From NCBI GenBank assembly GCA_001871165.1, contig MNUT01000002.1, positions 1 through 52,102 on the forward strand: a stretch of DNA of 52,102 nt, in the 5' to 3' direction. The translations under genes and the position numbers were made by a program. The notes below the pieces were generated by a model. That model was not told the origin of the DNA. It did not search any database and saw nothing but the letters and a program-made list of their open reading frames with translations. This DNA is from Candidatus Falkowbacteria bacterium CG1_02_37_21 (lineage in GTDB: Bacteria > Patescibacteriota > Patescibacteriia > Patescibacteriales > UBA12465). Each line of letters starts with the position of its first letter. The stretch's first letter is position 1. Below are positions 38,212-46,794 of this stretch, piece after piece.

Positions 38212-39351
38212 ATGAAAAATAAAGGCCTAAAATTCCTCATATTAGCCGTTCTGATTTTGCTGCCCATATCCGCTCTTCGGGCCGCCGGTAATCATGCCGG
38301 GGCTAATATCTATGTGCCTGAGAGTGAGATTATCAGCGGTAATTTTTATGCCACCGGACAAGACATCACAGTTGACGGCAACATCGGCGGAGACTTAATA
38401 GTCGCCGGACAAAATATTAAAGTTAACGGAGATGTAGAGGGGGACATAATCGCTGTCGGACAAAGTATAACTATTGACGGTTTCATAGGCGGCAATGTTC
38501 GTGTCGTCGGAAACTCTTTAACTATTAATGGTTCTGTGGCGCGCAATGTTAATGCTTTTGGCACCAATGTTATATTAGGGCCAAACTCTAATATAGGCTG
38601 GGACGTTTATAGCGTCGGTTCTCTCGTAGAAGCTAGAGGAATAATTAACGGTAATTTAAACGGTTACGCCGCCCAGGCCTTAATAACCGGTACAGTTGAA
38701 AAAGATATTAATCTTAATCTGGGTGAAAGTGATGATGTTTCTTCTTTAACGATTAGCTCTACGGCCGTTATCAATGGAAATCTAAACTACACATCTAATA
38801 ATACAGCCAATATTGCCACCGACGCCAAAATAAACGGTACTACCGAACAAAAATTTCCGAAAATACAAGAGAATAGTTGGCTAATGGCTTGGGCCTGGAA
38901 AACTCTATTTACGATGTTCTCTGCCTTCTTCATCGGTTTAGTATTAGTCTTTGGCTTAAAAAATATTACTGACGGTATCTTAAACGGAATGGAAAAAACT
39001 CCCGCCAAAAAAATTCTACCGGGATTGATCATTATGCTAATTACCCCACCGCTCGCTATTATTTTAATGTTGACTCTAATCGGTATTCCTCTGGCCGTAA
39101 TACTCTTGGCGCTATGGATGATACTTTTATATGTAGCCAGAATTATTACCGCCCTCTGGATTGGAAAATTAATTGTCTCTAAAATAGATAAAAAAAGTTC
39201 ATCTCTCATGTGGCCTCTAGTCATCGGCGTCTTAGTTCTTTTCTTATTAACATCTATTCCTATCTTGGGCGCATTCATTTGTTTAATCGCTGTCTGGCTC
39301 GGGCTAGGCGCTATCTACTCTTATGCTTACAATCAATACAAAAATATTTAA
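38212..39351 (+). CDS. bactofilin/polymer-forming-like protein with C-terminal TM domain
   Basis: Repeating DVNGDIIAVGQSITIDGFIGGNVRVVGNSLTI beta-helix repeats. Confidence 0.8.
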   Translation: MKNKGLKFLILAVLILLPISALRAAGNHAGANIYVPESEIISGNFYATGQDITVDGNIGGDLIVAGQNIKVNGDVEGDIIAVGQSITIDGFIGGNVRVVGNSLTINGSVARNVNAFGTNVILGPNSNIGWDVYSVGSLVEARGIINGNLNGYAAQALITGTVEKDINLNLGESDDVSSLTISSTAVINGNLNYTSNNTANIATDAKINGTTEQKFPKIQENSWLMAWAWKTLFTMFSAFFIGLVLVFGLKNITDGILNGMEKTPAKKILPGLIIMLITPPLAIILMLTLIGIPLAVILLALWMILLYVARIITALWIGKLIVSKIDKKSSSLMWPLVIGVLVLFLLTSIPILGAFICLIAVWLGLGAIYSYAYNQYKNI

Positions 39352-40696
39352 AGCCTACGACATCAGAGGTATTTATAACCAAGACTTTGATGATGAAATG
39401 GCTTATCTCTTAGGCCTCGCTTTTGTGGAACTGAGAAAAAACGATGCTGATTATCAGCCAGGGCAAGTTCTTCAAATCGCTGTGGGCTCTGATATGCGTT
39501 TATCCTCCCCTTCTCTTAAAGAGAACTTATTACGCGGTCTAACGGCAGCCGGGGCCGAGGCGGTTGATATTGGTTTAGTTGCTACCCCTACTTTCTACTT
39601 TGCTGTGAGTCGTTATAACTATCAAGGTGGTATTATGATTTCCGCCTCACATAATCCGAAAGAGTGGAACGGTTTCAAATTAGTACGTTCTAAGTCCGTA
39701 CCGGTTAGCGGCGATAGTGGTATAGAGTTTCTCAAAGAAAAAATAATATCCGGGGAACTTAAAGTTGCTGAAAAAAGTGGCCAAGTTATAAAAAAAGAAG
39801 GAGTGCTGGAAGATGAAATAAATTATGCTTTAACCGCTACTAATACTTCCCAAACTAAAGCATTAAAAATAGTTGTTGATACCGCTAACAGCATGGGCAT
39901 CGTCTACTTTCAAGCTCTCGCTAAAAAATTACCTCATACTTTTATTACTATTAATTCTGAGCTAGACGGCACTTTTCCGGTCCATGAAGCTGATCCCTTA
40001 AAAGAAGAAAACCTGGCACAACTGAGAGAGGAAATAATTAAACAAAAAGCTGATTTAGGCATCTCCACCGATGGCGATAGTGATCGTATTTTCTTTGTGG
40101 ATAACAAAGGGATAACAATAGAACCGGCTTTACTACGTGGTTTACTCGCTCAAATCTTTCTTAAAGACAAACCGGGAGCTAAAATCGGTTATGATGTTCG
40201 ACCAGGGAAAATTACTGTAGATATGATTGAAGCTGGCGGCGGTCTTCCCATTCTTACTCGCGTCGGACATTCTTTAATTAAAGAACAAATGTTAAAAGAA
40301 GACATTTATTTTGCCGGCGAATCTTCCGGACATTTCTTCTTTAATGATCCTCAAGGCTGTTTTGAGTATCCACCCTTAATGATCTTAAAATTACTCAGTG
40401 TCTTTTCGGCAAATGAACTAGACCTCAACAGTTATACTAATCCCTATAAAAAATATTTTCATTCCGGAGAAATTAATCGTTCCGTTGTCAGTAAGGAGGC
40501 GGTGTTTGCCCAAGTTTTAGAAAAATATAAGGACGGCCAAATTAGCACCTTAGATGGCGTCTCGGTAAAATTTGCTGATTTCTGGTTCAATGTCCGTGGC
40601 TCCAATACCGAACCTTTAGTGCGCCTAAATCTGGAAGCCATCAGCCAAGAAGTTATGGAAAAACGGCGTGATGATGTTTTAGAACTACTAAAATAG
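39323..40696 (+). CDS. phosphomannomutase/phosphoglucomutase
   Basis: FKAYDIRGIYNQDF; MISASHNPKEWNGFKLV; STDGDSDRIFFVD; GESSGHFFF. Confidence 0.95.
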   Translation: MLTINTKIFKAYDIRGIYNQDFDDEMAYLLGLAFVELRKNDADYQPGQVLQIAVGSDMRLSSPSLKENLLRGLTAAGAEAVDIGLVATPTFYFAVSRYNYQGGIMISASHNPKEWNGFKLVRSKSVPVSGDSGIEFLKEKIISGELKVAEKSGQVIKKEGVLEDEINYALTATNTSQTKALKIVVDTANSMGIVYFQALAKKLPHTFITINSELDGTFPVHEADPLKEENLAQLREEIIKQKADLGISTDGDSDRIFFVDNKGITIEPALLRGLLAQIFLKDKPGAKIGYDVRPGKITVDMIEAGGGLPILTRVGHSLIKEQMLKEDIYFAGESSGHFFFNDPQGCFEYPPLMILKLLSVFSANELDLNSYTNPYKKYFHSGEINRSVVSKEAVFAQVLEKYKDGQISTLDGVSVKFADFWFNVRGSNTEPLVRLNLEAISQEVMEKRRDDVLELLK

Positions 40697-40713
40697 GTTC
40701 AATTATTTCTACA

Positions 40714-40746
40714 AAAAAAGACCTCTATAAAGTTAGGGGTCTTTTT
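40714..40746. terminator. intrinsic terminator
   Basis: AAAAAGACCTC...GGGGTCTTTTT. Confidence 0.65.
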
Positions 40747-40768
40747 AAATTGATAATCTATTAAAACT

Positions 40769-41062
40769 TTATTTTCTGTCTACTTCAATCGTTCCCTGAT
40801 TGACTAAAGCGGCTAAGGCGCCAACAGCGGCTAAAATAGGGGCAACCACTACGCCAATGACCGCTACCGTTACCGGAATTTCCATGAGAGTTTTTCCTTT
40901 TTCGTTCTTGATAATAATCCGACGAACATTACCTTCCTTAATAAGCTCTTTAACCTTCTTCAAAATCTCATGACTGGCAACTTTAAATTGTTCTTTGTTA
41001 GACGTTCCTTTTGATTTTGAACTAGACTTAGTTTTAGTCTTAGTACTTTTTACTTTAACCAT
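40769..41062 (-). CDS. DUF4342-like protein
   Basis: LKKVKELIKEGNVRRIIIKNEKGKTLMEIPVTVAVIGVVVAPILAAVGALAAL. Confidence 0.75.
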   Translation of the reverse strand: MVKVKSTKTKTKSSSKSKGTSNKEQFKVASHEILKKVKELIKEGNVRRIIIKNEKGKTLMEIPVTVAVIGVVVAPILAAVGALAALVNQGTIEVDRK

Positions 41063-41131
41063 ATATTTATAATTAAATTATAGTTTATATTATAGCATAC
41101 TCAAACCTAAAAAATACTTCAGACATCAATT

Positions 41132-42814
41132 TTACTTAGGCCATTTCATTTTATAAGCCTCCTTATTATATTGACGTAAAACTCGCTCGGTATTAAAAAC
41201 TGGAGCATTAATAGCGATCGTAGAACGCATTAAATTTCGCCATTTCTGGGGACGCTGATAATAGAGTGGTAAAATTTCTTTCTCCAATAAATCATAAATA
41301 TTATTTTTTCTAGTTGTCTTATTTTCTCGAATTATCCAACCTGTTTTTCCTTTAACATGTCCCTCCGGCCACCAACCATCAAAAGTACTTAACTGAGGAA
41401 TACCGTTATGAGCCGCTTTCATACCACTAGTGCCGGAAGCTTCCAGGGGTGGGGTAGGGGTATTGAGCCAAAGATCAGCCCCACCGCTTAATAATTGAGC
41501 TTGATTTAAATCATAACCGGATAAAAAGATAACTTTTATCTTACCTCTCAATTTCTTCTTTATATCCCAGATAAATTTAATAAGTTTTCTCCCTTCCTCA
41601 TCTTCCGGATGAGCCTTCCCTGCTAAAACAATTTGAATTTTTCCGGCTCGTCGTTGAACCTCTAACAATTTATAAAGATTGGCAAATAAAAGTTGTGGAC
41701 GTTTATAAGAAGTGAAGCGACGCGCAAAAACAATGGTGAAAGTATTTATATCAAGGTTTTCACCTGTTTTTTTTCGCACCCATTCCGCTAATCTTTTTTT
41801 AGCCACTTGATGAGCCTGCCAAATTTCAGAGGAATTAATTGTCTCCACTTTAACCAAGTTCTGACAGTTACGACGCCAGGTCGGAATATATTTATCATAC
41901 CGTTTTTGTAGTTCCGGGGTTGTCCAGAAAAAAGAATTTACTCCGTTAGTTATCGCCTTAATTTTATAGTCAGAAAACATTTTTTGCGTCACGCTCTGGT
42001 GCAAACAAGCAACGGCGTTAACATAAGCACTATTATATAAACCAAGTTGGGTAAAATTTATATTATTATCTTGATCGGGAAAGCCGGGTAAAGAAGGCCA
42101 ATCCGGCTGATATTTTAATAAAAAATCTTCAGAAAAAACATCTTGTGTAGAGCGCAAAGGAGAGTGAACAGTAAAAACACAAAGAGAGCGGACTTCTTTC
42201 AGCTTAGCTGTCATAGTTTTTTTAGAAGACTCTAACAGCAATTCTATGGTTGCCAAACTACCATGCCCTTCGTTAAGGTGATATTTTTTAATTTTCTTAT
42301 ATCCTAAAGCAGCTAACATTTTTACACCACCTCGACCTAAAACTATTTCTTGCTTAAGTCGATATTCTCGATTAGAGGCGTATAAATAATCCGTAAGCCG
42401 ACGATTAGCCCGGCTATTACCGGGAAGATTAGTATCTAAAAAATAAACCGGTCTGACGAACTGATTGCCGACCGCTCCTTTGACAAGAAAACGCCAAGCA
42501 CCAACTGTAACTTTTTCTCGACCAATCATTACCGTCACCTCTTGCTTCATTTTTTCTAGAAGCGCTAAAGGAAAACTTTTCTCTGCCCGTGCAATCTGAT
42601 CACCCTCGGAACTAATTGTCTGTTTAAAATAACCGCGACGATTAAGTAAGGTCATGCCAACTAAAGGAAAATTATTGTCAGCGGCCGAACGCATAATATC
42701 ACCCGCTAAAACACCCAAACCGCCGGCATAAGTCGGTAGATTGTTAGATACAGCTATCTCTAGACTGAAATAAGCAACAATTTCATTATTTTCTTTAATT
42801 TGAGTTTGAGACAT
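41132..42814 (-). CDS. glgP: alpha-glucan (glycogen) phosphorylase
   Basis: VAYFSLEIAVSNNLPTYAGGLGVLAGD; FARRFTSYKRPQL; EASGTSGMKAAHNGIPQLSTFDGWW. Confidence 0.92.
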   Translation of the reverse strand: MSQTQIKENNEIVAYFSLEIAVSNNLPTYAGGLGVLAGDIMRSAADNNFPLVGMTLLNRRGYFKQTISSEGDQIARAEKSFPLALLEKMKQEVTVMIGREKVTVGAWRFLVKGAVGNQFVRPVYFLDTNLPGNSRANRRLTDYLYASNREYRLKQEIVLGRGGVKMLAALGYKKIKKYHLNEGHGSLATIELLLESSKKTMTAKLKEVRSLCVFTVHSPLRSTQDVFSEDFLLKYQPDWPSLPGFPDQDNNINFTQLGLYNSAYVNAVACLHQSVTQKMFSDYKIKAITNGVNSFFWTTPELQKRYDKYIPTWRRNCQNLVKVETINSSEIWQAHQVAKKRLAEWVRKKTGENLDINTFTIVFARRFTSYKRPQLLFANLYKLLEVQRRAGKIQIVLAGKAHPEDEEGRKLIKFIWDIKKKLRGKIKVIFLSGYDLNQAQLLSGGADLWLNTPTPPLEASGTSGMKAAHNGIPQLSTFDGWWPEGHVKGKTGWIIRENKTTRKNNIYDLLEKEILPLYYQRPQKWRNLMRSTIAINAPVFNTERVLRQYNKEAYKMKWPK

Positions 42815-42878
42815 AATCTTAAAAATTAACTTAAATTATTATAGCACATCAAGTATAATATAATAAAAAGAGGTTAAT

Positions 42879-43508
42879 TTAATTAACCTCTGTTGACCTC
42901 GTTTTTAAATAGGTTTTGTTTTCTGTATTGTGCCACAATTTTACTATATTACTACGATGTAAATACAGAACTAAGACTAATACCAACACCGAAAAAATAG
43001 TAATATATAAATTATCTCCCCAAGCACAAGATCTCCCCTTAAGTCCTTGGGAAACTAGTATTGCTGTTGCAGCATACAGAGAACCAAGCGACACATACTT
43101 AGTAAAGTAATAAATAATAACAAATACTAATATGGCTATTACGGCAGCAAGAGGGTTAAGAACTAAAAATATTCCCCCACCGGTAGCAATAGCTTTCCCG
43201 CCTTTAAACCCCAAAAATACTGAATAGGCGTGTCCGATAATAACAGCTAAACTAATTATAGCCACCTGCCACAATGGTAAAGATAAAATATTCCAACTAA
43301 CTATTACAAGAATAGCACCTTTAAAAGCATCCAGCAGTAAAGTCAATAAACCCAACTTCCAGCCCAAAGCTCTTAAGGTGTTGGTAGCACCAAAATTGCC
43401 GCTACCAACATTTTTCAAATCAATATCATGAGCTTTAGCTATGATATTGCTTGAAGAAACAGAGCCTAATAAATAGGCCGATAACAATAAACAAATAAAT
43501 AGAAACAT
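42879..43508 (-). CDS. plsY: glycerol-3-phosphate acyltransferase PlsY
   Basis: YLLGSVSSSNI; VGSGNFGATNTLRALGWKLG; FLGFKGGKAIATGGG. Confidence 0.93.
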   Translation of the reverse strand: MFLFICLLLSAYLLGSVSSSNIIAKAHDIDLKNVGSGNFGATNTLRALGWKLGLLTLLLDAFKGAILVIVSWNILSLPLWQVAIISLAVIIGHAYSVFLGFKGGKAIATGGGIFLVLNPLAAVIAILVFVIIYYFTKYVSLGSLYAATAILVSQGLKGRSCAWGDNLYITIFSVLVLVLVLYLHRSNIVKLWHNTENKTYLKTRSTEVN

Positions 43509-43524
43509 GATTTTTTCTCCCGAT

Positions 43525-43779
43525 TTAATTTACTTTTTTTGAATTTTTATGAGCGCGATAGTGAACATAAACTATCGTCCCAAATATTATTGTTAGCCAA
43601 AAATAATCCCAGAACCCCCAATTTAACCAAGATTGGTATTGTGCTATAACATTTTTAATGAACAACGTGGACTCCGTTTTAAATACCCCGAACGTAATCT
43701 TCGCACCCGTCAATATAAATGGCTTTGCATTTGCATTCAATAAGTTTTTTATTGGTATTCCAAAAAATCTCATCACCAC
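43525..43779 (-). CDS. small single-TM protein (start uncertain)
   Basis: WDYFWLTIIFGTIVYVHYRAHKN; overlaps the next ORF. Confidence 0.35.
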   Translation of the reverse strand: MVMRFFGIPIKNLLNANAKPFILTGAKITFGVFKTESTLFIKNVIAQYQSWLNWGFWDYFWLTIIFGTIVYVHYRAHKNSKKVN

Positions 43780-43837
43780 AATGAGTGCATTTGTAGTAAG
43801 TTTCTTCTTTGGTTTTGTTGGCGATTTCCTTTGACAT
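43679..43837 (-). CDS. small zinc-ribbon protein
   Basis: MSKEIANKTKEETYYKCTHCGDEIFWNTNKKLIECKCKAIYIDG. Confidence 0.6.
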   Translation of the reverse strand: MSKEIANKTKEETYYKCTHCGDEIFWNTNKKLIECKCKAIYIDGCEDYVRGI

Positions 43838-43841
43838 ATAA

Positions 43842-45128
43842 TTAAGCAGTTTTTTTATCCTCAAGGAGCCATTCCCATAATGGTCTAAAGTATATGGTCA
43901 TGCCATCTTTTTCTACTGCACGTTTTTCATCCCATGTCAGAACCGTAAGTTTTTTCACTTTCAATTCACCGCCTGCCTCTATTAAGGCCTTTACCTCTCT
44001 TTGTTCGACGTCAGAATTTATTGACTCATAGCAGACTTGTATAAGTTCAGTGACATCTATCCCATTTTTGACAACAAAATCAATCTCACGATCGTTGCGA
44101 GTCTTGTAATAGAATAAATCCCTGTTCGGTTTGACTCCACGCTTCACCAATTCGGTAAAAACAAGGTTCTCCATGAGCTTTCCTTTGTCGGGAGAATGCT
44201 GAATTGCTTTTGCAGTTATAAAACCATTGTCGACTGCATACACTTTTCGGGGAGACTTAATCCGTTGTATGGATTTTGGCGAATATCGAAGTAGAGAAAA
44301 TATAAGATATGCTTCTTCCAGATATTTTATATATTTCTCTATAGTAGACGCACTCTTTAAATTTAGAATTTCAAGAATTTTCCGTATCGTATACAAATTT
44401 GCAAAGTTGTTTATTAAATGTCCTCCTAAGTTTGCTACTTGAGTTGAAAATTTAACCCTGTGCCTTTTAACCACGTCTTTGAAAACCAGAGAGTCAAATA
44501 ACACATCAAGATAGTCCTTGGGATCAACGTTATGGACCGCAACCTCAGGAAATCCACCATTAATAAGATAGTTTTCCATGAGGTTTAAAAGCTCGCCACG
44601 CTGTTGCGGTAGTGCACTATATTCCTCGCTTATTTGAAATTTCTTTGCGCGGAGAAATTCACTAAAATCAAACGGCAGTATTTCTATGGGCATATGTCTG
44701 CCGGTCAAATGCGTAGCAAGTTCTTTTGAAAGCAGATGGGCATTCGATCCTGTAAGCACAAGATTGTATCCCTCCCGGTGCAGACGATTAACAAACAACT
44801 CCCATCCGGGGAGGTTTTGTATTTCATCAAACAAAACAGTCTTAACTTGGCCATATGCGGCGTGCAGTTCTTTCATCAGTTCATCAGTGGCTATTCCGCC
44901 CGCACTCGATAATACTTCATCATCAAAATTGAAGTACATGAACGGCCGATCCTTCAAGAGCATAAAAGAAAAGACGGATTTCCCAGCACGTCGGGGCCCA
45001 AGAATTACTTTTATCAAATTCGAATCCAGCCATTTTTTAGCAAATGGCTCCTTGGCTCGGCCTATGTACGAAAGAGTAAGAAGTTGCTCTTTCTGCAGTT
45101 TTTGGTTAGAAACTATGTCTTTAAGCAT
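43842..45128 (-). CDS. AAA_14/DUF4143 ATP-binding protein
   Basis: VILGPRRAGKSVFSFMLL; VLFDEIQNLPGWELFVNRLHREGYNLVLTGSNAHLLSKELATHLTGR; C-terminal nuclease-like region. Confidence 0.93.
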   Translation of the reverse strand: MLKDIVSNQKLQKEQLLTLSYIGRAKEPFAKKWLDSNLIKVILGPRRAGKSVFSFMLLKDRPFMYFNFDDEVLSSAGGIATDELMKELHAAYGQVKTVLFDEIQNLPGWELFVNRLHREGYNLVLTGSNAHLLSKELATHLTGRHMPIEILPFDFSEFLRAKKFQISEEYSALPQQRGELLNLMENYLINGGFPEVAVHNVDPKDYLDVLFDSLVFKDVVKRHRVKFSTQVANLGGHLINNFANLYTIRKILEILNLKSASTIEKYIKYLEEAYLIFSLLRYSPKSIQRIKSPRKVYAVDNGFITAKAIQHSPDKGKLMENLVFTELVKRGVKPNRDLFYYKTRNDREIDFVVKNGIDVTELIQVCYESINSDVEQREVKALIEAGGELKVKKLTVLTWDEKRAVEKDGMTIYFRPLWEWLLEDKKTA

Positions 45129-45136
45129 ATTATTTT

Positions 45137-45178
45137 ACTTGTATTGGACAGAATAAGTTGTTTTTGTCCACTACAAGT
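45137..45178. repeat. 14-bp inverted repeat in the 5' region of the AAA ATPase gene
   Basis: ACTTGTATTGGACA-n14-TGTCCACTACAAGT. Confidence 0.7.
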
Positions 45179-45468
45179 AGTATAATGGACAGGAACGGGA
45201 AAGTCAACAATAATTAGCACTTATGGACGATTAAGAAACCCTAATAGAATACAAGGATAAATATCAGCTCAAATGGAGGAAATTTTTATGGACAAATTAG
45301 CCTATCCAAACCATCATTCCTTCACCGATCATCAGAGGCTTAATGCAGGCCGAGGACATGGTCTTTACCAAGAAATACAAAAATCCCAACAAATTAATTA
45401 AGCTTTGGATTAGAATTGAAGTCAATCAACCGAACTTGGTTATATTAGATACCGTTTGGGGTGCCTAT

Positions 45469-45623
45469 CGGGAATTAGCGCGCTCAACCGCCGCCAGAAT
45501 TGCGGCGGTCTCGCTTGTCCAGGGTTGGCGTCCGATATGCCACCCGGCATATCGTCCGACGCTCTCCTTTTCGCTATTTCTTCCGAAATAGCTCAAGACT
45601 CGCTGCCAACCTGTCCGATTCCC
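45469..45623 (-). ncRNA. candidate structured RNA inside element B
   Basis: Same ordered helices and loops as element A with compensatory stem changes. Confidence 0.55.
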
Positions 45624-45637
45624 CGCGACTACGTCGC

Positions 45638-45680
45638 TATAATAAAAATAATCCAGAAAATTCTGGATTATTTTTATTAT
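45638..45680. terminator. 20-bp perfect palindrome downstream of tRNA-His
   Basis: ATAATAAAAATAATCCAGAA-AA-TTCTGGATTATTTTTATTAT. Confidence 0.7.
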
Positions 45681-45681
45681 G

Positions 45682-45753
45682 GGTGCCTATCGGGAATCGG
45701 ACCCGAAATAACAGGACCACAACCTGCTGTGTTACCACTACACCATAGGCACC
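45682..45753 (-). tRNA. tRNA-His (GTG)
   Basis: G-1/C73 pair; anticodon loop TTGTGGT; T-arm CGGGTCCGATTCCCG. Confidence 0.93.
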
Positions 45754-45772
45754 ATTTGTTTCTTTTGAAACG

Positions 45773-45844
45773 TACGCCCGGAAGGAATCGAACCTTCGTC
45801 TAGAGCTTAGAAGGCTCTCGTTCTATCCGTTGAACTACGGGCGC
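45773..45844 (-). tRNA. tRNA-Arg (TCT)
   Basis: AGAGC-CTTCTAA-GCTCT anticodon arm; GAAGGTTCGATTCCTTC T-arm. Confidence 0.93.
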
Positions 45845-45915
45845 AAAAAAATTAGAGAACCAGCCCTAATCACCGTTTTATATTAAAATAAATATTAACT
45901 CCTGTCAACATAAAA

Positions 45916-46701
45916 TTAAAGCTCTCTTTGTCTTAATGCTTCAAAGGCAATAACGGCTGCCGCCACTGAAACATTTAAAGAATCTAAACCAGATATCATC
46001 GGTATTTTTATTAACTTATCAGCAGATTTTAACCAATCATCACTTAAACCATCAGCCTCTGAACCTAAAACTATAGCCGCCCCTAAACACCAGTTTACCG
46101 CCGTATAATTTTGTTTAGCGCTAGTAGCGGCGGCAAAACTTTTAATCTTATTCTTTTTTAACCAAGCAGCAGTATCCTTAAGTGAAGAACTAACAACCAA
46201 CTCAGAAAAAACATAGCCCTCGCTAGCGCGAATAACATTAGGATTATAAATATCAGTTTGATTATCATTAATTATAACAGCTGTCGCCCCTACAGCATAA
46301 GCTGTTCGCAAAATAGCTCCTAGATTGCCAGGTTTTTCTACTTTTTCTAAAACAATAATCAAAGGATTCTTGTCCAACTTAATATCATCTAGATTTAAAC
46401 TAGGCCGTAATGCTAAAGCTAAGAAACCGTCCGGATTTTCTTTATAAGAAATTTTGCTAAAAATAGCTTCTGTCACTTCTATTATATTTTCTTCCGGCAC
46501 GCTAAAAACTCGCTTAGGATCAGCGTCATTCAAAGACGGACAATAAAATAAAGTAGTGACAGTAGTTCCAGATTTAAGAGCTAAGGCTATCTCTCTAATT
46601 CCGTCTATCACAATTAAACCTTGTCTTTTTCTTTCCCCAGCTTTTTTTAGACGAACCGTATTGTTAATAATAGGGTTAGCCGTACTATTTATTTTCTTCA
46701 T
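45916..46701 (-). CDS. TrmH-family (SpoU) RNA 2'-O-methyltransferase (start probably MKKINSTANP)
   Basis: VLEKVEKPGNLGAILRTAYAVGA; IVLGSEADGLSDDWL; ISGLDSLNVSVAAAVIAFEALRQ. Confidence 0.92.
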   Translation of the reverse strand: MKKINSTANPIINNTVRLKKAGERKRQGLIVIDGIREIALALKSGTTVTTLFYCPSLNDADPKRVFSVPEENIIEVTEAIFSKISYKENPDGFLALALRPSLNLDDIKLDKNPLIIVLEKVEKPGNLGAILRTAYAVGATAVIINDNQTDIYNPNVIRASEGYVFSELVVSSSLKDTAAWLKKNKIKSFAAATSAKQNYTAVNWCLGAAIVLGSEADGLSDDWLKSADKLIKIPMISGLDSLNVSVAAAVIAFEALRQREL

Positions 46702-46758
46702 ACTCTTAACAATGTGTTTAGGTTGGACAAAAACTGTAATGAAATTATAATATAAAAG

Positions 46759-46788
46759 CTGACAAAAGGCTAATGATAATGATATAAT
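46759..46788 (+). promoter_or_regulatory. promoter CTGACA-N18-TATAAT, start codon 6 nt after the -10
   Basis: CTGACAAAAGGCTAATGATAATGATATAATAAAAACATG. Confidence 0.6.
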
Positions 46789-46794
46789 AAAAAC

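Larger units (their letters stand above)
45459..45697 (-). mobile_element. Element B: small tRNA-His-associated structured element bounded by 17-bp direct repeats of the tRNA-His 3' end
   Basis: gggtgcctatcgggaat at 45459-45475 and 45681-45697 (period 222); hairpins 45487-45509, 45533-45554, 45573-45592; inverted T-arm copy GTCCGATTCCC at 45613-45623. Confidence 0.72.

Noticed and set aside
38346-39278. Minus-strand ORFs 38346-38567 and 38787-39278
   Set aside because: Antisense to the bactofilin-like gene; composition reflects its repeat codons.
45343-45803. ORFs 45343-45591, 45456-45803, 45500-45748
   Set aside because: They cover element B and tRNA-His/Arg; structured RNA/DNA explains the open frames.
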